Shown piece after piece: positions 1-11,960 of a stretch of DNA of 64,000 nucleotides. The notes beneath the pieces are model-generated. The model made no database searches, had not been told where the DNA came from, and saw only the letters and a program-made list of their open reading frames with translations. Made by a program: the position numbers and the translations under genes. Source of the stretch: Dryomyza anilis (Eukaryota > Arthropoda > Insecta > Diptera > Dryomyzidae); assembly GCA_951804985.1 (NCBI GenBank), contig OX638131.1, positions 9,180,959-9,244,958 on the forward strand, written 5' to 3'. Positions within the stretch are counted from its first letter, which is position 1. Every line of letters begins with the position of its first letter.

Positions 1-1700
1 GCCAGAAAACTCAATTTTCCTGTAAATGCAATGACGAGTGACACCTTTTAAGAGAGAATTTCCAACATGCAAAACTCTTAGAGTTGCAAAATGCAAAAAA
101 TAAAAGAGCGTCCGAGTGGAAATAAAAAAAAAAAACGAAATAATATAAAAAATTCTACCGTGCATCCTGTTACCTTTAATAGGATATGAGAAAATTTATT
201 TTTTTGTCGCTACGTAAGACGAAAGTGTTGCCAATGTTTGAAACTTGAAACGTTGTCTTTGCATTGCCGGCAGTCAATGCTGATGGCGTGGAAATCGAAT
301 TGAAGGGTATCCTTAGATGTCCTTATTTATTTTTTTGTGCATCCCCTTTAGTCGAGCAGGAAAAAGCAATTGATAGACAATTATCGTTGATGTCATTATT
401 GCACGAGTGGCAGAGCAACAGCAGATGAATTACATTTTTTCGGATTTTTTTCATGTTACAATTTAGAAATTCTGAAAATAGTTGCAAGTTTGTAGTAGTG
501 AAATATTAAAAAAATACAAAGTATTCTTTATTATAGTATTATTTTGCTAAAAGGCTGTTAAATTGTTATTTTTTATGCGATAATAAACGAAAAATAAATG
601 CAATTTTCAATGATTTATAAAGCTTTTGAATATGTTGCTCATACGTCAAGTGTTTCAATATAAAGCATATTTTACATAAAACCTTAATTACAAAATTGTT
701 TCAATTCTATAATTCTGAAAACCTGTTCATCAGGTTATTTTATTAAATTTATAAAATATATTTAGAAAATGTTAGTTGAAAAATATGAGCATTTGAAAAT
801 ATGCGATGTTGCCAAATTTCGCAATGTTCGTTAAAACCTATAAAAATTATGTTTATTGACTATAAATAATTAAAATAAGATATAAACTGCATTGCGATGT
901 TGTCAAATTTGACCGAAAAAAATAATACCAAAGTAATCATCACTCAAACGTCAAGTTGTATCAAACGAAAAGAAAATTGAAACAATATTGAAGCATTTAA
1001 AAATTTAATTTTTATAATAATTTTTCAATTATTTTACACCTTTTTTAAGATAGAAAAATATCTTCTGAAATGTTCATAAAATGCAGCTCATACGTCATGT
1101 GTCACAAAAAAGATTTTAGCATAAAATGCACCAAATTTATAAAAACTTTTATAAAATACAAAAAAATAATAAAATTTTGATTATAAATTAACTACTTCAG
1201 CAAATATTTATGTGACAAATAAATATTTGTGCTCATCAGCAACAGTCAGCTACACACAACGTGACACTCGACGATGCAATGTTAAAAATACCGTCAAGTG
1301 CACTTTTGGAAAATTACACAGATATTTGGGATATTTGTTCACAGATAAAATTGCTGCAGAAACGGCCTCCGAACTGTTGCAGCACAATTGCACAAAAGAC
1401 GAAGGATAATGCACGGTAATATGTGGCAAAAAGAATTTTTTTGCAGGACTTCTGCCAAATACTGGCAATATTATGTAGCTGTTTCTGTAGAGTAAAAGAA
1501 ATCGTCACACGTATGCAACTGGCATCGAGTGCAGGATAAAGCATTGCAATTGCAGGATGTGTTCAGCCTGGGAGTAGCACAAGGATATCCATTATTTTGA
1601 GTGTAAGAAATGATAGTAATTTTATTATTTTGTTACTGTTTGTGCTCTTTAATTTACTTTTCTTTTATTTTTTATTATCTTTTTATTTTTTTTATTCCGA
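1..1700. other. AT-rich non-coding stretch
   Basis: No convincing coding sequence. ORFs of 65-76 codons near 1212-1544 overlap on both strands and show no recognisable domain. The stretch contains three copies of the dispersed CTCATACGTCA box, annotated separately. The rest is unremarkable AT-rich intergenic or intronic sequence. Confidence 0.6.
638..1101 (+). repeat. Dispersed CTCATACGTCA box, three forward copies
   Basis: CTCATACGTCAAGTG lies at 638-652, a decayed CTCAAACGTCAAGTTG at 943-958, and CTCATACGTCATGTG at 1087-1101. They belong to a family whose extended consensus is about CTCATACGTCATGTGGTAC. Flanks between copies share only AT-richness by eye, so the box is the conserved part. 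Spacings are 305 and 144 bp. Function is unknown. The core contains TACGTCA, a CRE/bZIP-like half site, but no regulator is implied. Confidence 0.65.
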
Positions 1701-2571
1701 TTCTTATTCTTATTCTTATTCTTATTCTTATTCTTATTCTTATTCTTATTCTTATTCTTATTCTTATTCTTATTCTTATTCTTATTCTTATTCTTATTCT
1801 TATTCTTATTCTTATTCTTATTCTTATTCTTATTCTTATTCTTATTCTTATTCTTATTCTTATTCTTATTCTTATTCTTATTCTTATTCTTATTCTTATT
1901 CTTATTCTTATTCTTATTCTTATTCTTATTCTTATTCTTATTCTTATTCTTATTCTTATTCTTATTCTTATTCTTATTCTTATTCTTATTCTTATTCTTA
2001 TTCTTATTCTTATTCTTATTCTTATTCTTATTCTTATTCTTATTCTTATTCTTATTCTTATTCTTATTCTTATTCTTATTCTTATTCTTATTCTTATTCT
2101 TATTCTTATTCTTATTCTTATTCTTATTCTTATTCTTATTCTTATTCTTATTCTTATTCTTATTCTTATTCTTATTCTTATTCTTATTCTTATTCTTATT
2201 CTTATTCTTATTCTTATTCTTATTCTTATTCTTATTCTTATTCTTATTCTTATTCTTATTCTTATTCTTATTCTTATTCTTATTCTTATTCTTATTCTTA
2301 TTCTTATTCTTATTCTTATTCTTATTCTTATTCTTATTCTTATTCTTATTCTTATTCTTATTCTTATTCTTATTCTTATTCTTATTCTTATTCTTATTCT
2401 TATTCTTATTCTTATTCTTATTCTTATTCTTATTCTTATTCTTATTCTTATTCTTATTCTTATTCTTATTCTTATTCTTATTCTTATTCTTATTCTTATT
2501 CTTATTCTTATTCTTATTCTTATTCTTATTCTTATTCTTTTTCTTATTCTTCTTCTTATTCTTATTCTTAT
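1701..2571. repeat. Hexanucleotide satellite (TTCTTA)n
   Basis: About 140 uninterrupted copies of TTCTTA run to about 2539, then a few degenerate copies. The flanks are T-rich. Because 6 is a multiple of 3 and the unit has no stop in several frames, the array reads as Ser-Tyr, Ile-Leu or Asn-Lys dipeptide repeats. These are conceptual translations only and no gene is proposed. Confidence 0.97.
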
Positions 2572-3819
2572 TTTTCTCTGTCTTTTTATTTATTTTTTTT
2601 TTCGTCACTTGCACTACAAATTCGACATCCTCCAAAAAGGACACTCCGCAGCAAGGCTATTAAACAATTAGAAAAACATGAATAAATCGCATAAATTAAG
2701 GCGGCCAAAACGGACGCTTGCCAAACAGCGAAAGTGTCTTCGAAATACAGAGATGAATGAGGGAAGCCGACAGAGCAATTTTTCAAACGTTGCTGGCGAT
2801 TCAAAAAACCACACCAACGACAAACCGAAAGATAAATCACCTTGCAAATATCCTTGTTTTTGTTTGACAGTTATTTTCCTTTTTTTTTTTGTTTATTTTT
2901 TGCCATTTCATTTGTAGCGCACAGCTCAAAAACCATTTTTCGTTACTAGCAGCGCATTGCACTAAAGCAGGACCTCTGCAGGATGCTTGCAAAAATCGAG
3001 AAAAAGGCGGCGAAAACCGCGCAAAAAATAGCGAGCAGCTTAAAATTGCTTTGTAAATGTCTATTTTAAAAAATACATGCTCAGGAATGCGTCGGAAGTA
3101 GTAACAACAACTGAGTTTTGCTTTCGATGGTTTAGGTCACACAGCCGAAAGGACTACGACATGCAGCAAGCGCATTATTTTTATTTACGTTGTTGGAGAC
3201 GCGACGTAGACGGAAGAAGACTGCACGCAGTCTCAGACTCTCCGAAGCAAACGTCACTTTGAGTAATGAATACATTTTGCACAGAGACCTCGCGGATTTC
3301 TTTACTTTTGCTTTAAATACAATGTAGATTTTTTATTTTGCTTGATATTTTATTTATATTTATGAATTTTTTGTGTGTACCAAATCCAACTAAAATCAGA
3401 AGGATTTTGAGCAAAGTAAGTAATAAACATAGCAGCTGCTGTTGCTTTGAATTTGCAGATGAACTGTTGGAAGTTTGTAGAATTTGAACGAGAACAAAAA
3501 ATGAGTTTCTTTTGATATGTATTTGAAGGATTTGTCTAAGGTAATAAGCAAAATTATTTAAATACTTTTTTTATATTTTTGAAACTCGTATTAAGTGATA
3601 CAGTTTTGATGTTAATACAAAAATTAATAAAAAATAATCACAAATTTCAATACAAGAATAAAGAAATGTTTGAAATTTTACTAATAGAAAAAATAGATAT
3701 GTTTCGTGAGAAATTTAATTATTATCGAACTCTATATATTTTTATAATAAAAAATTATTTTTTGTTGGGAAAATTGTCATATTTAGTTAAAACTGAATTT
3801 TTAATGAACAATTTAATTT
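2572..3819. other. Unique non-coding stretch
   Basis: Mixed-composition sequence. Slightly GC-richer patches lie around 2620-2850 and 2940-3260, where short ORFs of 61-84 codons occur on both strands. None has a recognisable domain, signal peptide or convincing codon pattern. From about 3280 the sequence is AT-rich and grades into the 19-bp repeat. Confidence 0.55.
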
Positions 3820-4224
3820 ATAGTGAAAGTTTTAATTTTAAGTGAAAATTTGAATTTTTATTAAAAAATTTAAGTTTTACAGACATTTTTAATTTTTATT
3901 GGAAAAATTTAAAAACTGAAATATTAGGGAAATATTAATTTTATTAAAAAGTTGAATTATTAGTGAAAAATTTAATTTTTAGCGAAAATTTTAATATCTA
4001 GATTTTTTTTTTGTTAAAATTTTAGTTTTTATTGAAAATTTGAATTTTTGGTGCAAAATTATTTTTGAAAAAAAAAAATGATTTTTCTTAGTGATAAATT
4101 AATTTTTTTTATGTAAAAATTGAATTTCTAGTGAAAATTTGAATTTTTGGTGTGAAATTGATTTGTTAGTGAAAAATTTCATTTTTTGAGAAAAATTGAA
4201 TTTATAATGAAAAACTAAGTGAAA
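3820..4224 (+). repeat. 19-bp repeat, decayed (TTGAATTTTTAGTGAAAAA family)
   Basis: Degenerate copies of a 19-bp unit recognisable by 'gaatttttagtgaaaa' and variants with GGTG. It abuts the 16-bp satellite directly. It is the same family as the arrays at 5447, 23700, 42345, 45305 and, inverted, 48610. Confidence 0.75.
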
Positions 4225-5089
4225 AACAGTTTTACTCTATAACAGTTTTATTGTATAACTTATTTACTATTAAAAGCTTTACTGTATAACTGTATACAAG
4301 TTTTACTCTGAAACATTTTTTCTATAATTGTTTTACTGTATAACAGTTTTACTATATAACAGTTTTACTGTATAACAATTTTTTGCATAACAGTTTAAAT
4401 GTGTAACAGTTTTACTGTATAACAGTTTTATTGTATAACAGTTTTACTGTATAACAGTTTTACTGTATAACAGTTTTACTGTATAACAGTTTTACTGTAT
4501 AACAGTTTTACTGTATAACAGTTTTCTGCATAACAGTTTAAATGTGTAACAGTTTTACTGTATAACAGTTTAAATGTATAAAAGTTTTATTGTATAACAG
4601 TTTTACTGTATAACAGTTTTGCTGTATAACAGTTTTACTGTATAACAATTTTATTGTATAACAGTTTTATTGTATAACAGTTTTACTGTATAACAGTTTT
4701 ACTGTATAACAGTTTTACTGTATAACAGTTTTACTGTATAACAGTTTTACTGTATAACAGTTTTACTGTATAACAGTTTTCTGCATAACAGTTTAAATGT
4801 GTAACAGTTTTACTGTATAACAGTTTTATTATATATCAGTTTTACTGTATAACAGTTTTCTGCATAACAGTTTAAATGTGTAACAGTTTTACTGTATAAC
4901 AGTTTTATTATATATCAGTTTTAATGTATAACAGTTTTACTGGATAACAGTTTTACTCTATAACAGTTTTACTGTATAACAGTTTTACTGTATAACAGTT
5001 TTACTGTATAACAGTTTTACTCCATAACAGTTTTATTGTATAACAGTTTTATTGTATAACAGTTTTACTGTATAACAGTTTTACTGTAG
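4225..5089 (+). repeat. 16-bp satellite TATAACAGTTTTACTG with higher-order variants
   Basis: About 54 copies of a 16-bp unit. Each unit contains the dyad ACAGT-TTT-ACTGT. A 15-bp variant unit leading into GCATAACAGTTTAAATGTGT recurs at 4385, 4528, 4783 and 4862. Spacings are 143, 255 and 79 bp, each a multiple of 16 minus 1, as expected if each interval holds one 15-bp unit. The last two occurrences also share a following ATTATATATCAG variant, which shows higher-order duplication. Confidence 0.95.
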
Positions 5090-5446
5090 AATGAGTGCAA
5101 TCACAGTACCGTGTTCGCCCAATTTTATCCTTTCATACAAAGCGTCCAAGTGCTGACAACTTTTGCTACCGGATATGTAGTTGGTGTCTCCCGCGTCTAT
5201 TTGTTGTTTGTATGACAAAGACAGCAAACGTTCGCAGTGCAAGCGGAAATCCTTTTTTTCATTTGATTATTTATATTAAACAAATGATTCACACAAACAT
5301 ATCCCACAACCAGTGTTGTATTTACACATGGCTGAAGATGGTTTTCGATGTGAGTTCATTGTTGGCATCATTTTCATTGTTTTGTGCTAGGGTTGCCAAA
5401 GCTAATTTGGATATTTATTAAAAAATACAAAAATATATTTGTTGCA
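5090..5446. other. Unique island between repeats
   Basis: About 350 bp of balanced composition. A 108-codon frame runs through 5095-5421 but has no recognisable domain. It starts at the edge of the satellite and ends in AT-rich DNA. No function is assigned. Confidence 0.5.
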
Positions 5447-5662
5447 AATTTTGAATTTTTAGTGGAACATTGAATTTTTAGTGGTAATTTGTTTTTTTTT
5501 TTTTTATTTAAAAAAAAAGAATTTTCAGTGAAAAAATTAATTTATTTTGAAAAATTGAATTTTTGGTGAAAAATTGAATTTTTGGTGAAAAAATGAATTT
5601 TTAGTGAAAAATTGAATTTTTAGTCAAAACTGAATTTTTAGTAAAAATTGAATTTTTATTGT
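5447..5662 (+). repeat. 19-bp repeat (AAAAATTGAATTTTTAGTG family)
   Basis: About ten copies of the 19-bp unit in the same orientation as at 3820. The 16-bp satellite and a unique island are therefore bracketed by the same repeat, which may mean one older array was split. Confidence 0.85.
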
Positions 5663-6639
5663 TTCCTCTGGCAACTCTTCCAACAAGCAGTATACATATA
5701 TCATTTTCCAGCATTTATGTTGTTTCTATATAATTCGAGTTCCTGCTCTCGAGCGCTGTCACTGAGTTACAGCCACAAACACCAACCAAAAATAAATACA
5801 AAACACCTACATAAAGCAGCAACCGCCACCCCCTGTTCGCAAGCGCCTAAAAGTATGCAGCGCAAATTCATTCAAGTGTCGCATTTAATGCATTTTGACA
5901 AAGATGCACAACACAGACACCGAAAACCAAAAGACTGAGTAGATTTTTGTGCACAAGATGATTTATAATCCAGCTTATTAATTGTTTTTGTTTGGCAAAA
6001 ATGGCGGCGCTTGGCTACGTAAATGAAAAACATGTTCCTAAATTGTTCAAAATTCAGTTAAAACTTAAAAGAACTTAAATTAATATGGAATTTTAGAATT
6101 TTATAATTCATCTTCGAAATATTTCATTAATTTGGCATTTCATTAATTAACCGAAAAACATGTTTTCGTCAAATATTAATTTCAATTATTGTGCAAATTA
6201 ATTGAATTAACAAACAATGTGTTTTTCAAGCACTAATACTCAATACTTCGGACACAAGCAGCAGCAGCAACAGCAGTCGCGTTAATTGAAATATAATTTA
6301 ATTTGATGAAAATATCCTTGAGATATCCTAAAGTCCTGCCTGCCTGCCTGGATACCACAATTACTGACCGGCCAAAAACACATTTGTTGCTCTTTGACTG
6401 TCATGCTGGCTGCCGCATCATTGCAGCATCATTAATCATTGCCGAATTCATTGGAAAAGTTTTGCCAAGGGTTCGGTAGTGAAAGAAAACAATATGAGCA
6501 TCAGCGCACATCTCGTATACGCCCCGAAAATTTTGCAGAAGAACTGTAATAATTATGGTTATTGTTGTCGGCGTTCGCATTGAGCGGCGCCGTTTATTCG
6601 TTTTGACGGCGTTAAATTTATCAACTAAATTTTTCGGAA
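5663..6639. other. Unique non-coding stretch
   Basis: Mixed intergenic-like DNA with a CAG/CAA run near 6255-6280 and short ORFs without recognisable domains. No RNA gene or transposon was seen. Confidence 0.55.
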
Positions 6640-9600
6640 ATTACTATATCAGTTATCCGTTCAAATTTACCTATTATCCGAGCAAAAATAATGCGAAGAC
6701 ATAATGTAAATCAAGTAATTCATTTATCCGTCTTACATATAATTTGTACTTTTTGCTTATTTTGTTATAGTTTTAACATTTTCAATTATCCGATCAACTT
6801 TTTATTATCCGAACCACATATAAAACGTATTTCGATCATGTTTGCTTATTTTGTGAATTTTTGTATTATTGTTGTTTGAAAAATTACTATCCGAGTTGTA
6901 TATAATACATTTGATATATAGAACATTCGTGTTTTATTTATCCATTTAATTCTGTTTGCATATTCATTCAATTTTTTGTTATCCGATGATCTTTTATTAT
7001 CCGAATTATTAAAAGGGGTTTGAATTCTTTACTTTCACATTTTATTTATTTGCGTTACTTATTAAATTTGTATTATCCGTTTGACTGTGGACTATCCCAG
7101 TCACATGCAAAGTGTTTTTAATTCAAAACATTTGTATTTCTTTTATCCGTAACTTCAATTAAATAAATTATTTGTCCACGTTTACGTATTTTTTAAATTT
7201 TATATTATCCGATGAACTTATTATTATCCGAATCATTAAAAGAGGGTTTTTTAATTCAAAACTTTCATATTTTCCACTTTATTTATTAAATATATTTTCT
7301 GCGTAATTCAATTTTTTATTATCCTATAAAATTTTTACTATCCAAGTCATTAAGAAGAAGAATTTAATTTTCATTATCCGAAGAATTTTTTATTATTCGA
7401 AACATATAACAACGTTTTTTTTATATATTATTTCGTCGTTGTAGAACGAAAAGTCACCAAATACATTTTTATGAAAAACTAAAATTTCGAGTTTCTCGAT
7501 AAATATTATAAAAAGTAATTGATGCATTTTTAAAGTTGAAATATCAATTGATAGATTTACATTTTCTTATCATGTGGTAAAATAAGTGAGATCTTCGATT
7601 AAAAACTGACAGATATATAAAGATTTTTGTAAATGAAGATTTGGCTTTTTGAAAATGTATTTGGTGACGTTTCGTTCTACAACGACGATTTATACTATTT
7701 TTCTAATTTACGATAAAATTTTTAGTATCAAATCAAAAAATCAGTTTTCAATTTCAAACAAACATTTTTAATTTATTCGCCATACCAATTGAAAATAATT
7801 TTTGCTCATGTTTGTATATATTAAAAATTTTCTAATCTATCGATATTTTATTATTCGAGCCGAATTTAATTCATCCGAAAGATTTTTGGATTAGGAAATT
7901 TATATTTTATTTATCCGTTATACACATTAAATTTGCTTTTTGTTAACGTTTATATATTCATTTAATTTTCTATTATCCGATGAATTTTTTATTATCCGAT
8001 CCACATAGAAATGCTCCTGAGATTTGAATCGGCCGTAATTATGTCAACCAGTCATATTTTTTGCATATGTTTGCTTATTTTCAATTTTATCCGAATAACT
8101 TTTTTAATCGGATAATAAGAAATAAAAAAATTGAGCTCATATCCGTGCTTCATATATGTACAATCCATACCTACTTTCAATTAAAAATTTATCCGCACCA
8201 TATATAATGCATAATTTGTTATAAATATTTTTATCCGTTTATCCGGAAATTGTTTTTCATTTATCAGAACACATAACCATTACGCAAAACCACATTTAAA
8301 GCAATTATTGCATATTTGATTAGTTTATAATATTCACGATAGAGAAATAATTTATCCGAAACTAAAACATAAATATTTTGAAGTTGAAAAGCTATATCTT
8401 TTGGATATACAGTAGGTTAATTAATTAAAAATTTATCCGTATATTATATAATTTTAAAATAAAACAATATTATCCGTTTTCCCGAAAAGGATTTTCGTTT
8501 CTTTTAAAAGAGTTTTTCGCTTATCCGTAAACACCGACATTACAATAAATTGCAGTACAAGTAGAAATTGCAAAGTATAGGTAAGTTGTACAAATTTCAA
8601 GATATATATTTTTATCCGAAACTAATTTAAATCATTTTTTGAAGTAAATGTACTGCATACTCATAACATCTCATTTTCAATTAATTATTATAGTTTTAAA
8701 CTTTTATCCATATATGAAATATATTTTATCCGTATGCCATATAATATTAAAATTGATATAAATAATTTTTTGTTTACCCGAGTAGGTTATTCGTTTATCC
8801 GAAAAGTGTTTTTCGTTTATCCAAAAACATCTTTATACAAAAATCGCAGTACTAATATATAAGTTACAAAAATTTCAGGATAAAGACATATTTTATCCGA
8901 AAATAATTTAGGTAATATTTCAAAGTAAGTATATACGTTGCATATCCATTTTATCTGTTTTTAAATTAATTATTCTGGTTTCAAACTATTATCCGCATTT
9001 CAAATATGTTTATACGTATGCTGTATATTATTAAAATTATTATATAGAATTTTATACGTTTATCCGAGTAGGGTATTCGTTTATCCGAAACATGTTTTTC
9101 GGTTATCCGTAAAAATCGACATTACAATAAATCGCAGTACATGTTGTAATTGAAAAGTATAGATAAGTTGTAAAAATTTTAAGATAAACATTTTTTTTTA
9201 TTCGAAACTAATTTAGATCATTTTTGAAGTAAATGTGCGACATCCTTATTTTAACTGAATGTAAATTCATTTTTCTAGTTTTTGTGCTGTTATCTAATTT
9301 TTTAAATTAATTGTTCTAGATTTTAACTTTTATCCGAATTTCAAATATGTTTATCCGTATGCTAAATCATGTTAAAATTATTATAAAGTATGTTATACAT
9401 TTATCCGAATTGAGTAAGTATTCGTTTATCCGAAAAGCGTTTTTCCTTTATCCGTTAACATCGTTATTACAAAAATCGCAGTACAAGTAATTATTGCAAA
9501 ATATGAGTTACACAAATTTCAGAAAAGAGACATATTTTATCCAAAAATAATTTATAAAATTTTTCAATGTATAAATGCTGCATCCTCATTTCATCTGAGT

Positions 9601-9950
9601 TTATTTTTTTTAATTATTAACATTTATCCGAATTACAAATATGTTTATCCGTATGCTATATAATGTTTAAATTGTAATCAAAAATGTTATCCGTTCATCC
9701 GAAGAGGTTATTCGTTTATCATAAAAATGTATTTTTTGTTTATCCGTAAACATCGAAAATGCAAGAAATTACAATTTATACAATTTATTTTATCCAAAAA
9801 AAATTTTGACAATATAATATATATTATTAAGTTAATTCTAAACGTTTATCCGCGCCTCAAATATGTTTATCCGCATGCTTTATAATACTTAATTTGTTCT
9901 AAACTATGTTATCCGTTAATCCGAAAAGAATTTTTTGTTTATTCGCACTC
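6640..9950 (+). repeat. TTATCCG-studded repeat region
   Basis: By direct scan TTATCCG occurs about forty times on the plus strand and its reverse complement about once (near 8110). It often appears as CGTTTATCCGAAAAG or TTTTTATTATCCGAA. In the right half the surrounding sequence is itself tandem: 'aaatcgcagtac' with a preceding 'acat(c/t)..tta' context recurs near 8541, 8826, 9113, 9450 and 9737. That gives a monomer of about 285 bp carrying several heptamers. The heptamer contains TTATC, the complement of the GATA core, but this may be coincidence. Confidence 0.85.
7434..7687. mobile_element. MITE, 254 bp, with ~36-bp terminal inverted repeats
   Basis: The left end (7434-7470) begins CGTCGTTGTAGAACGAAA. 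The right end (7651-7687) is its reverse complement with one clear mismatch over about 36 bp. The interior is AT-rich and non-coding. Both ends are flanked by ATTT, a possible 4-bp target duplication. The heptamer array continues on either side but not inside, as expected for an insertion into the array. No transposase family could be assigned from the ends. Confidence 0.85.
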
Positions 9951-11495
9951 ATTTTCATTAAGTTAAAACGTTTTAAAATAATTATTTCAAATATTAAGAC
10001 CCTCAGAACTTTACAAAAATAAATTTAACTTCTAGACGTTTATATTCTGTCATCAGCTACGTAGTCCTGCGGCTGTTTTTACAACACTTAGCGCTGCGCA
10101 TTACGCGTCAAAATTGTTGCTTTAGCTGGTGCTCATTTAGAAACCTCACAACTCAATGCCTTCTCCTCTTCTTCCTCCTCCTACTCAAGTCGCACCCCAC
10201 AACACGAACGTGCACTAATGCCAAAGGACTCTAATGAAAACCCTCAACAAACCGAATGGCCATAGCAAACAGCAACAATCGCCAAGTATTAATAAACGCA
10301 TTTATTACTGTTGCCATGTATTTATCATTAAAGTATAATAATTGTATTATTCTTGTTGTTGTTGTTGTGCGTAGTCCCTGCAAGGAGCAACTTTTGATTT
10401 GCAACAGTTTCTCTAACGCTTGACGCTTGATAAATTTTATAGATTTGGAAATTTTGTTGCGAAAAGTTTTCATTTAGGCAGAGCTACCCCGTTTCTTCAC
10501 AGACCCTAATGCCAACATATAATCCGTGTATCAATTTTGGGCAAAGGTTGCGATAGTCAAAAAAGGATTTAATACTAAATTTAAATTGTGCGTTGCGAAA
10601 ATGTGAAAATGTTGAAGGACGATTTCTGTACGCTGTGAAAACATGCGTCAAACATGCAGCAAATGAGTCCTTCGGGTAACATTGTGTTGTCGAAGTTAAA
10701 TAACACTGCGGGCAGGGCAGCAAAGGGTTTAAAAGGGGGGTTTTTAAAGTAGTTGTAAAAGCAGCGCATAATTTAGGGATTAAAACTTTTGTCAGGCTTT
10801 ATTAATTTCGCATGTTCGTAGAAGACAAGCGGACTCAAGGACAATGACGACGGTTAGTTGTTGGTCATTTACGCAGTATAAACTACAAATGAGTTGTGAC
10901 ATTTTTGACAGCCCTGACTAAAGGTTGACAAATTGCGAAAATTTCTAGGAAATATATGCAGCATAGTATGAGCTACTGCTGACAGGACTTGAATTAATTG
11001 TTATATTCTATGTGTTTTTTGTTTTGTGTTACATATTTTAAAAGGTAAAAAATAGCAAAAGTTTTTGTATATATTTAAATCTAGTGGGAAATCAGTGAAG
11101 TTGAAGAATTTAAAGAAATTGCCAAAAAAAAAAAAGAAATCCTTAAAAGTAGCATCGCACAAAGTCACGTGCGAATGTGTTTGGTGGTTGTGTTAAAAAA
11201 AATGCTACGTGTTGAATTTTTTCGTATTTGGTTTGTATTTTTTGTAATTTTCGAAAATTCTATTAGCTAATGACATTTGGAATATGCGCTTGATTTTTGT
11301 GGCATCGCATTAATGCGCGTGAAATGTCCTTTTTTTATCTATTACACAAAATGGTGGTAACATTTTCGCTACATTAAGCAGCCAATGAGTATTTTCTAAT
11401 GTTGTAAAAGTCACTAATGTTAATTAGCTTTTTTTTATTTTATAAAAAAACTGCTTGTTCTTTTAAGGAATTATGAAAGAAAAAAAAAATTATTT
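9951..11495. other. Unique non-coding stretch
   Basis: Intergenic-like DNA, GC-richer around 10050-10900. Overlapping 62-80 codon frames on the minus strand (10231-10769) show no domain or consistent codon use. Nothing else was recognised. Confidence 0.55.
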
Positions 11496-11947
11496 AATAG
11501 TATTGAAACTATAAATTCAATAGTATTGAAACTATAAATTCAATAGTATTGAAACTATAAATTCAATAGTATTGAAACTATAAATTCAATAGTATTGAAA
11601 CTATAAATTCAATAGTATTGAAACTATAAATATAATAGTATTTAAATAATAAATTTTATTGTATTTAATAATATTGAAAAAGCAAATTTAATAGTCTTTT
11701 AATTATAACTTTAATTGTTTTTAAACTGTATATTTATTAGTGTTTCAACTATAGATTTAAATGTATTAAAAATATAAACTTATTTGTATTAAACACTTAC
11801 TTGCTTAAACATCTAGAAGTATTAAAACAATAAATTCAATATTATTCAAACTACAAATTGAATAATTTGTATAATTAATAGTATTGCTACAACAAAATTA
11901 ATAGTATTGAAAGTATTAGTTTAATAGTATTGAAATTTTAAATTGTA
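11496..11947 (+). repeat. 23-bp repeat, core ATAGTATTGAAACTAT, first block
   Basis: Six near-identical 23-bp copies (11496 to about 11633) grade into decayed copies up to 11947. The core has dyad arms ATAGT...ACTAT. The same family resumes after the retrotransposon relic at 13243 and again at about 14195 and 15735, so this was once a longer array. Confidence 0.92.
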
Positions 11948-11960
11948 TAGAACAAAAATT

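Noticed and set aside
1701..2571. Telomeric repeat
   Set aside because: TTCTTA is not an arthropod telomere unit (TTAGG), and flies use retrotransposons or long satellites at telomeres. The array is internal.
1597..2685. Long open frames of Ser-Tyr, Ile-Leu and Asn-Lys repeats
   Set aside because: They are translations of a hexanucleotide array open in several frames on both strands; no flanking coding sequence or domain supports a gene.
4225..5089. CRISPR-like regular array
   Set aside because: Units are contiguous with no unique spacers, the window is eukaryotic, and there are no cas genes. It is a plain tandem satellite.
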